64,000 nucleotides of DNA from Pochonia chlamydosporia 170 (Eukaryota; Ascomycota; Sordariomycetes; Hypocreales; Clavicipitaceae). The notes under the pieces are model-generated. The model ran no database searches, was not told where the DNA came from, and saw only the letters and a list, made by a program, of their open reading frames with translations. The translations under genes were made by a program, and so were the position numbers. The first letter of the stretch is position 1. The number at the start of each line of letters is the position of its first letter. This document shows, in pieces, positions 56,601 to 64,000 of this stretch. The DNA lies in contig NC_035790.1 of the NCBI RefSeq assembly GCF_001653235.2, positions 5,456,001 through 5,520,000 of the forward strand. Reading direction: 5' to 3'.

Positions 56601-56969
56601 GGTGGATGTTTGAGGGACGTGACCATGACGTTCAAGGTAGGCAGGTGGCTCACAACTTACCGTCGTCCAAAGGTTTTCCCACAACGATCCCAGCCGCAAG
56701 CAAATGGCTTCTCTTTCGTGTGAGTTCTTTCATGGCGTTGAACATGCTCAACTCTCCTGTTTTGGTTAGTCCATGGATGTCGACAAATACTTGCTCTCGC
56801 CAGACAAATAACAGAATGAATTGGCCACAAACCTGAATCTTTTGCTGCAGTATTTGCATGGCAGCGTCTTGGGCTTCTGGTCACGGCTTTGTCCTGGCTC
56901 GCCCAAGGCAAGGCCGGCTCCTTGTACAAGAGGAGGAGCGCCCTCGAGACTGTGGTGGAGAGGAAGCAT
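53625..56969 (-). CDS. C2H2 zinc-finger transcription factor with fungal-specific regulatory domain
   Basis: Five exons: 56969-56833, 56756-56661, 56330-55119, 55039-54093 and 54028-53625. All phases fit and give 931 residues. Two adjacent C2H2 fingers are assembled by splicing: C38-x2-C41-x12-H54-x3-H58 and C66-x4-C71-x12-H84-x4-H89. An intron interrupts each finger, at Arg46 and Arg78. A Gln/His/Pro-rich middle (about 100-330) resembles an activation region. The fungal-specific TF domain (PF04082) starts near 360 (FFEGYISGFHDHLPFLHLPTL) and includes LLAILAVGAQYRFE. C2H2 plus PF04082 is typical of Adr1-related regulators. The start MLPLHHSLEG was chosen over MVILVYFLG ten codons upstream because the latter adds only a hydrophobic stretch. 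Targets are unknown; the next gene downstream is the P450. Confidence 0.88.
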
Positions 56970-59900
56970 AACGCCCAAAAAGTATACAAGTATGACCAAT
57001 GCCTTTGACTTCGCATTACTCCCTCCGCGGAGGGAGGGTGAGTATTACACGCTCTTTGGTTTTTTTTGGAGATGTTGGAGGAAAAGATAGGAACCTTTGT
57101 GGGGTGCCACTGAAGCACAGGAGCCTTGCCAAGTATGTGGTAAACTCGTCGTCAGCGGAATTCAAATAATTTGGCGGCCGTTTCCGCGCTTTCCCCTCTT
57201 CCTCCCTTGTGATATCGTGCTGAAGAGGTAGGTGAGGAGGCACTTTACTAAGTTGGAGGACAAGGAGGGTGCGAAAACAGCTCGCTAACTTGCGGAAGAT
57301 GATAGCACAGTCATTGGACGTCTCAAAAAACGATGGCCTAGCAGGCAGGGATTATGACACGAAAAGGCGGAGCACAACTCCAGCCTGACCAAGAGTGTTT
57401 GACACAGCTGAAAGAGAGGGGAGGAGTCGGAATGGGTGCGTTCTGAGTCCTGACAAGGCAGACTCCTGGACCTTGGAAACAGATCTGTTAAGCTGGGGTA
57501 GGATTTGGGGAGGAGGGGGCCGGACTGCGCGGACTGGCGTGTCAGGATGTTAAACAAAGCAGTGACGAAGATGACTGCCAATCCTCAATACCATGCTATG
57601 CAGGTTTGAAAGATCTGGGGATTGAGCAAGGGCAAAATTGACGCGAATGGGGAAATTAGGGATGCCCAGGAATCTCCGGGGAACCTAACGGCGCGCAATG
57701 CCTGGCCTGTTCTGTTCTTAAGCTAGCTGATGTTCGGGCATGCCACACAGATGTAATGCAAGCAGTCATGCCCATGCATTGATGCCATGTGCCAGCTAGG
57801 GGAGGGACAGCTTGCTTCCAGATTGGGTAATAGGGCTATTCATGTGGTGAGGCAGGAAAGGCAAGCGAGATGATATTCTCGGAAGGTCGAGAGAAATACG
57901 TTTCAACACTCGCTGTTCCTCGGGTGCGGAGAGCCGGGGCTGGGTAATCTTTGGCTTTGGCCTTCTCTCCAAAACATGGAACCATACCCAAACGTCATGT
58001 GGGGGGCACAATCGGATATTCCCCCCATGGGGTTAAACCTGGGGTCATCTCCGCATTGGAGAAGGAGGGCAGCTTTGCTTTGGCTGGGGCCAATTAAGCC
58101 ATGGCGTCTTGAGACTAGCAGTAAGCTGCAGGCACGCCTCACTTCGAAATTCGCAATGCTGCTCTTCGGCTGGGTTGGCTGCTTTGAGGAAGTGCATCAT
58201 AACCAAGCCAGGTAAATTTCCTGGCAAAAATGGCACGCTGAACTCCCCAGCGATAAGTCCAACGCCGGCAAACCGGTCACGAAAGCCGGACGTTGTTGGT
58301 TTGGTCGTCTATGCAACCTCGTTTAGTACCGTCGGAAAGGCTGATATGTCCGTTTGGATTGGGACTTCCCTGGTTCCCCGTGGAAGGGCGCTAGCTTTTT
58401 GGGGGCCTTCGCAGTGATCCGACCCTGGTTCTAGTGGATGTTTCCAGGACATTTGCAAAGTCCAATGACCATTGAAACGGGCGAGAGCAGTATGTTGATG
58501 AGCGATGCGAGGAAACTGGCAGGTGGAAGGTGGCTGGTGTTGAGGGTCTATGCTGTGCTGAATGACCCTCTGGTACGTAGTTCTTGGGACGAAACAGCGT
58601 TGTATGTATTTGCCGAGTCTGGCATCCCGACTGTACTGAGGTTTGTCGATCATAGTACCTTGTCAGATTAGGCTTGTCTGCGGTGTGTTATTATTAGATT
58701 GTAATGTGGAAGGACTGGTGCAACGCTCCCCTCCTCTGAAAACACGCTATAAAGACAGGGTGGACAGCAAAGCACAAACCCACAGATAAGGGGCAGATTG
58801 AGATTGGTGGTTTTGCTTGAGCACCGTTTGGAGGATGAGGTCGTGTGCTTGCCTCATCGACCATTCTTCCTTCTCTCGCGTATCGATGTGCTAGTAGTCG
58901 ACGACGGCGTTCACATCTGGCAATCCTGGTTGCGACATTACAGTGCCATCGCCGCGAGCTTAGACGTTTTGCATACGGAGCAGACGGGAAAAGACGATGA
59001 CACGGTATGGCCACCGGGTGGCTGAACTTTTTCAAATACTCATCTGAGCTTAACCAAGTTGCGTCAGAAGAAACAGCAGAAAACTGCTGTCAAGGCATTG
59101 TTCGACTGTTTTGCCAGCAACTGCTGAGTCGACAAGCTATGTCCAGCTCCGTTAGCCACGAAGACACCATTTGTTTTGTGTCGACATTGTTGCCGTAGCG
59201 TGGGGGCCAATATTCAAATACTGAGGTCTGAGTTGGCTGAACCAAAGTTTTCCGTCTTGGTGGCACTTGTAAAGACTTGTCGTCTTCCAATCACAAGATT
59301 CAACGTCCTCATGCTTTCTCGTATGTCGCAGTTTGGACCATGCCCATCGTCAGATACCTGCCCTTTTCTCAAGGACGAAACGCGGGGTTTCTGCGCTAGG
59401 GATTCGTACAAAACATGTGTCTGGTCATTGTGACAACAGTCAGGCGGCTTCAAAGGGTCAAGTTGGTTGGATATTTGAATAGTTGTTCGACTGAGTGCTG
59501 TCCTTTGGAAGTCGACAAGCTTGGCGAACATGTAATGAGCCACTGCTCGCAGCTGCAATACGACGGCATCTGGAGCCTCAGATACGTCTACACTCGACTG
59601 AGCTGCCTTTGCGTCCCTGTCTTGGTCATGAGGCAAAGTCCAGGAATGATGGTCTGCGTCGTCGTTTGTTAATAGTGCGACATGATTTACGAGCTTCCCA
59701 AGAGGAACACATGGTGTTGTATCGACCGAGGATCATGTGAAGCTCGCAATCGCTCCTTCCCCACCCATAGAATGTTGTTTGCTTCGACATCTGCAGGCAG
59801 GTGCGTCCCATCCATCGTACTCAAAGAAACTCAAACTCAATTCCATTTGGACGGTGGAACATTTTGCGCTTCTCCTGAATTTATCAGAGCCACGTTGTCA

Positions 59901-61205
59901 CAATCGCATCATCATCAGGTAGTTATTGAACCTTCAGCACGGCACCATCTCATATCAGTTCACAGTCCACGATGCTCGACTTGCATTCATCCCTCATGTG
60001 ATGGTACAAGGTCCGTGTATGCATGCTTCGAATACCGACGCCAAACAATCAGACAAAATACAACCCCAAAGTCATAGCCCCAACCCCCCGCATGGCATGG
60101 CATGGCATAGAATCGCAAGGCACGGCATTCTGGCTAAAGTAACTAATAATAATTACCATGCATCGCAACTGCACTCCACCTTGATTTCCAAATAGCCGAC
60201 ATCAAATAGATTTGTGTACGAGCGGAAACACCGGTGTGGTGTTTGAACCATCTTCGTGTGTTGGGAGAAACCCAAGCTTGGGAGGTTGTCACTCTCCAAA
60301 GGTGTAGACACATCGTCGGACTATGTACTTGCCACGACCTTGGTCCAAGAATACGAACATCGCCTCCGGCAGAGCAGTTTCACCGTACGTTGCACATCAT
60401 ACCATCATCGTCATCGTCGGTAACCACCATCATCCGTAAATTCAACGAACTATGGGTGTGGTCTCATATGCCCTTTAGTCCATCCCATAGAGGTGGCATT
60501 CGACGGTCGAAATTCACAGTTTACGTGCCTCTCACTATCGCTAATCTTCAAGCCGCCGTCATATCTAGAGGGTGATCTGCCGAAATCGCTTCCGATAAAG
60601 CTATCACGTTTGTTGTTCTAGGTAAACGAAGGTCTCTCCCCATCGATCGACCTTGGGTGGTTATCCTCTACCCGAAACATTTCAGGAGCTTAGCTTCGAT
60701 TGTTACCGCGGTGCTAGAATCAGGTGCATCGCCATCCAACTCAGTGACGTAGCACTACTGCAGCGCAACCCAATTTTACTAATCGTATAGATCAGTCTAT
60801 GCTGCCAGCGTCAGACGGGCAGCAAGTCGTGACATTGAGGGTGGCAACTCGTGGCAGCTAAGCCAACACATTCTGGAGGAGAACGGCCATTGGTTTCGCA
60901 AACACATGGACGAAGTCTGTCCCAAAAGGTCCAAATCTAGACCTTTTGGCGGACGGTGCCGTACGCAAGTTTGTCAGGTTGCAATGTTACGTCTGACAAC
61001 ACTCATTTCTTATACTACTTTTATCGTGGGCAGAAAAGTTGTGTACTCGACATTCCATGAGTTCTTCATAACCATCCGACACAGATCCCTATCCAAATAC
61101 ATTATTGCAAGCTTTTCTCCTTGAATCGCAACTTAAATGGAGACCAGGCTTCCTTTATGCGACACACTATTATCCCAGATACAGATCTATAATCAAACCC
61201 ATTAA
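56970..61205. other. 4.2 kb gene-poor interval upstream of the transcription factor
   Basis: Many short overlapping frames on both strands, the longest 140 codons near 59214-59636 on the minus strand. None has a recognisable domain or convincing exon chain. The left half is presumably an extended promoter of the transcription factor. A GGCAT-type tandem repeat lies near 60095-60118. A non-coding RNA gene is possible but not shown by the sequence. Confidence 0.55.
60095..60118. repeat. GGCAT short tandem repeat
   Basis: Four imperfect GCATG/GGCAT units followed by further GGCA-containing sequence. Confidence 0.8.
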
Positions 61206-62084
61206 TTATCCTTGCAGAGAATATCCAACCTCACCACTCTCACTGCCCAACTTTACCAGCCTGGCACGCATTTCTTCAGCACGCTGTCTCTCGTTGTCAC
61301 TCAGCTTCGAAAAATCAACTTTGTCGACATAACTGCCGATGCCATGCTGGAGAACATTACGAGCGCGGAGCTTGCTGCCACCAGAGTGGCCGACAGAACC
61401 GTGCAGGGTGACGCGGTCCTTCTTGGAGTCATAGACGCCGCGGTGCAGGATATTGTTATTGTAGAAGGCAATATCTCCAGGCCCCAGCTTGACCACAATC
61501 TGCTCAGGCAGAACCTTCTCAAACGGATCAGCGTTCCTCTCGGTATCAGTGCGAGGACGCTTGTGGGATCCAGGGACCAGAACGAGAGACTCATCTTCCC
61601 AAAGAGCAAAGTTGTATTGCGCGTGAAAGCCAGGGCGGCCGAGACGCTCCATCTCCTCCTCAGCTGAAGCCTCGGCGGGGATATCATCTCGGTGCCACCT
61701 GAGCTCGAAGTCGCCATCGGGACGGACAAGCATGTTGAAAAGCTCCATGACAAGCTCATCATCATTGCACTGCAGCAGCTCTCGGACGATGCTCAAGATT
61801 TCCTCAGAGAAGTACTGGCGAGTGAAGACCTCATGGCCTGGAAGATCAGGGTTCATGAGATGCTGAACACCCCAGATCCCCTTTTCGGGAGAGAAGGTCC
61901 ACGGGGGAAATTGTTTACCAACGGTACGGATGTGTGGCCATTGTCCTGATCTTCCAAGCTTCTCAACCTTGAGGCTGGCTTCACGGAGTTCCTCAAGCTT
62001 CTGGCCACTAACAATTCCCCGGACGACAACGAACCCATCCCTTTCCAAGTCGGCGAGGTGGCCGGATGACTTCTGGGCAGGCAT
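61206..62084 (-). CDS. Phytanoyl-CoA dioxygenase (PhyH) family protein
   Basis: A single exon of 292 residues, Fe(II)/2-oxoglutarate dioxygenase fold. It starts with LERDGFVVVRGIVS, the classical PhyH opening. ELRWHRDDIPAEA supplies the His-x-Asp iron ligands, and ALWEDESLVLVPGSHKRPRTDTE and VKLGPGDIAFYNNNILHRGVYDSKKDRVTLHGS supply the distal His and the Arg that binds 2-oxoglutarate. The helix-rich C-terminus (DNERQRAEEMRARLVKLG) is polar. No signal or membrane segment is visible, so a cytosolic or peroxisomal location is likely; the C-terminal YSLQG is not a clear peroxisomal signal. The family hydroxylates lipids, secondary metabolites and many small molecules; the substrate here is unknown. 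Confidence 0.92.
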   Translation of the reverse strand: MPAQKSSGHLADLERDGFVVVRGIVSGQKLEELREASLKVEKLGRSGQWPHIRTVGKQFPPWTFSPEKGIWGVQHLMNPDLPGHEVFTRQYFSEEILSIVRELLQCNDDELVMELFNMLVRPDGDFELRWHRDDIPAEASAEEEMERLGRPGFHAQYNFALWEDESLVLVPGSHKRPRTDTERNADPFEKVLPEQIVVKLGPGDIAFYNNNILHRGVYDSKKDRVTLHGSVGHSGGSKLRARNVLQHGIGSYVDKVDFSKLSDNERQRAEEMRARLVKLGSESGEVGYSLQG

Positions 62085-63073
62085 GTTGGCAAGATATGTA
62101 GGCTTTGATTGACGATAGTGTATTGAGGATTCTGGTCGTGGTGAACGCGGGGACGGTAAAGGAATACTAGATTACAAAGATGTTGTGGGGTCTGGTTGAT
62201 TCTAGAGAGAGAAAGCTCTTGGGTTTTGTGAGGTTCGGTGGGTGTGGGAGAGGAGAAACTGATATATATTACGGGGAAGGGGGCGAGTAGATCAGACGAT
62301 GTTGGATATTATTCCATCTCTGCCCCAGACGACGACAACCAGACCCGGATTTCCGTCACGACCCGACGGGAGCCACTTGGAGTTTGCCGCCTCGACAACC
62401 TTTTCGTCGCATGTAGTTCAACGGCTACGACACTGTGGTTCTTCTTGTCTCCACTGCAAGAGGAACCGTGATGCTGCGTGACGACAACTTCCAAAAAGGG
62501 TGTCGAGCATGGCCCAAACGAGCCTTTTTGGCCACTTCATCATGTCCGTTCAGGCTCTCCGTTGCCGCGAGCCTCCTTGGTTGACACACAGTCAAGCCGC
62601 AGCAGAGTCATGGAGCATCTCCACACAGTGGCTAGCTGTGTAAGTTGTTTCGGCGTAACGTATCATCCAAACCAGAGACCAACAATATCTCCACATTCTG
62701 GCGCTCTCTCCTCCGTATTTCCCCTACATATGTACCTCCACAGAAAGTCGACGGCAAATAGCAGCTAAGCTTTGGGGGCATTAGTGTGGCACTCTCCGGG
62801 GCATACACACTGTGACTTGCGGCTGACTTTGATTGACCAAGACGCCCAGTCAATAAGCTTGTGTCATGGAAATGGCCATGTGATGATATGTTATTCTTTC
62901 CACTTCTCGCTTCCAATTACTTCAATTTGCGTGGTCTTTAAGGAGTATTTTGATTATTGGTATTATTTGATCCAAGCAGACGTCCGATTGACCAACATCG
63001 TCAGCAAAAAAGCTGTATCTAAGACCTCCTGCCACAACCTCCAAGCTACACTGGACAACCAACTACAACATAT
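62085..63073. other. Intergenic between PhyH gene and methyltransferase
   Basis: Promoter of the PhyH gene, with a TATA-like run ACTGATATATATT near 62258-62270, then short frames without signature. Confidence 0.6.
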
Positions 63074-63949
63074 TCAACTACAATCTTCAGCACGCCACCG
63101 TACTACAAACCCCTTGACAGTCTTTTGAACGTCCAAATCCCCCGGATCTCCTTCAAAGAGGGGCTTCTCCAACTTCCTTTCCGAGACCTGCTCCACCTCG
63201 AGACCCGCGTTCCGAGCAACATCAAAGAAGCCCATGTCTAGATCTCGCTTCCACGGCCGGTAAGACGTGAAAAAGACGTAGGCGGCGCTATCTCGTGAAG
63301 CACGCATAGTTTCCTTGATAGTCTTGACCAGAGCCCCATGCTCTGCATGTCGAAACAGCAAATCCGCGAGGACTAACACGTCAAACCGTTGTTGCATCCC
63401 GTCGCCCGTCGCCTTCTGTGACGTATTACCCTTTTCGGTTTCTTTCTCGTCATTTTTTTGATGTTGATGCTCCTTGGTATCAGAAGCAGGTGTAAGCCTG
63501 GCAAGCAGTGGCTCAGGGTCGCCGCCCCAGACAAAGCCAACGGCATCAATGATTTGCTCAATACGTCCCTCTGGCTTGACTGTTCCGTTACATTCATCAA
63601 TGTTCTTTTGCATGTTGGCCACCAGATCGGGATCCGGGAAATCCGTCATGACAACCTTCTTGGCTCCCAGGATGCCGGCAACCAACGATGGCAGGCCGGC
63701 TGCTGCACCCAGCTCTAGAACCGACTTGCCCTCAACTCTAGAAGGGTCTTCCTCGAAGTAATCTGATATGAACTTTGCTCCATTCCACAGATGATGTGCC
63801 TCTGTAGGACTGTGCCCAACCAAATGCAAAGTCACTTGCTTTCCGCTCTGCATGGTGAATACCTGCTTCGTAGGCGGTGGTGAAGGTGGATAGTAGTCTT
63901 CGGGGTCTTCCATGAGACCCCCCGTGCCGTAGGCGTCATCTTCCTCCAT
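63074..63949 (-). CDS. EFM7: EFM7/NNT1-type protein lysine and N-terminal methyltransferase
   Basis: A single exon of 291 residues of the class I (seven-beta-strand, Methyltransf_16) type. The order is EDPEDYYPPSPPPTKQVFTMQSGKQVTLHLVGHSPTEAHHLWNGAKFISDYFEE, then SAM motif I VLELGAAAGLPSLVAGILGA at about 80-99, VVMTDFPDPDLVANMQKNI (acidic loop binding the ribose) and FDVLVLADLLFRHAEHGALVKTI. HLWNGAKF and ADLLFRH are characteristic of yeast Efm7 (Nnt1), which trimethylates the N-terminus and Lys3 of elongation factor eEF1A. A charged insert (EHQHQKNDEKETEKGNT, about 160-180) is an extra loop. The alternative reading as nicotinamide N-methyltransferase is older and less likely. The start lies 51 bp from the window edge; the gene is complete. 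Confidence 0.93.
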   Translation of the reverse strand: MEEDDAYGTGGLMEDPEDYYPPSPPPTKQVFTMQSGKQVTLHLVGHSPTEAHHLWNGAKFISDYFEEDPSRVEGKSVLELGAAAGLPSLVAGILGAKKVVMTDFPDPDLVANMQKNIDECNGTVKPEGRIEQIIDAVGFVWGGDPEPLLARLTPASDTKEHQHQKNDEKETEKGNTSQKATGDGMQQRFDVLVLADLLFRHAEHGALVKTIKETMRASRDSAAYVFFTSYRPWKRDLDMGFFDVARNAGLEVEQVSERKLEKPLFEGDPGDLDVQKTVKGFVVRWRAEDCS

Positions 63950-64000
63950 TGCCGCTCAAATCAGAAGGCAACCGACGCCAACCAGTAAGTTGAAGGTGTT

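Noticed and set aside
59214..59636. 140-codon minus-strand frame in the 4.2 kb gap
   Set aside because: Composition is not distinctive and no motif or splice partner was found.

Overview
This window comes from a filamentous ascomycete nucleus, most likely a Hypocreales/Clavicipitaceae-type Sordariomycete. Genes are separated by 0.1-5 kb and carry short GT-AG introns (about 45-100 nt) with CTAAC/CTGAC-like branch sites. The families present (CreC, CreD, MED13 and fungal-specific transcription factors) are fungal, and intergenic TACCT-type palindromes are frequent. I assembled 20 protein-coding genes by joining exons by hand at splice sites that keep the reading frame. I found no convincing tRNA, rRNA, CRISPR array or intact transposon.

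Layout. At 1.8-11.3 kb two carbon-catabolite-repression genes lie on the minus strand: the arrestin-like adaptor creD and the WD-repeat protein creC, separated by a 5 kb stretch with no recognisable gene. At 13.8-31 kb most genes are housekeeping: mitochondrial Rho GTPase GEM1, mRNA cap methyltransferase ABD1, proteasome subunit RPN7, alanine aminotransferase, and a tiny three-exon gene for mitochondrial ribosomal protein bL33m. Among them lies a more accessory block at 20.4-26.2 kb: a kinase-fold protein, a Cys-rich F-box protein, an actinobacterial-type SAM methyltransferase with a damaged or cryptically spliced frame, and a secreted lipase.

At 31.5-46.8 kb there is a roughly 1,000-residue coiled-coil nuclear-type protein, a small membrane protein, the ribosome-biogenesis factor ENP2, Mediator kinase-module subunit MED13, and an F-box/propeller-like protein. 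At 47-57 kb all genes are on the minus strand: nitronate monooxygenase, a secreted class 3 lipase, a cytochrome P450 with an unusual I-helix, and a C2H2 plus fungal-trans-domain regulator. A 4.2 kb gene-free stretch follows. The window ends with a PhyH-type dioxygenase and an EFM7/NNT1-type methyltransferase.

How the genes work together. CreC (partner of the CreB deubiquitinase) and CreD (partner of a HECT ubiquitin ligase) act on opposite sides of one ubiquitin circuit controlling sugar repression, so their linkage is notable. The P450, transcription factor and lipase could form a small co-oriented accessory group, but there is no direct evidence. Product names rest on family recognition from translated sequence; no database search was run.
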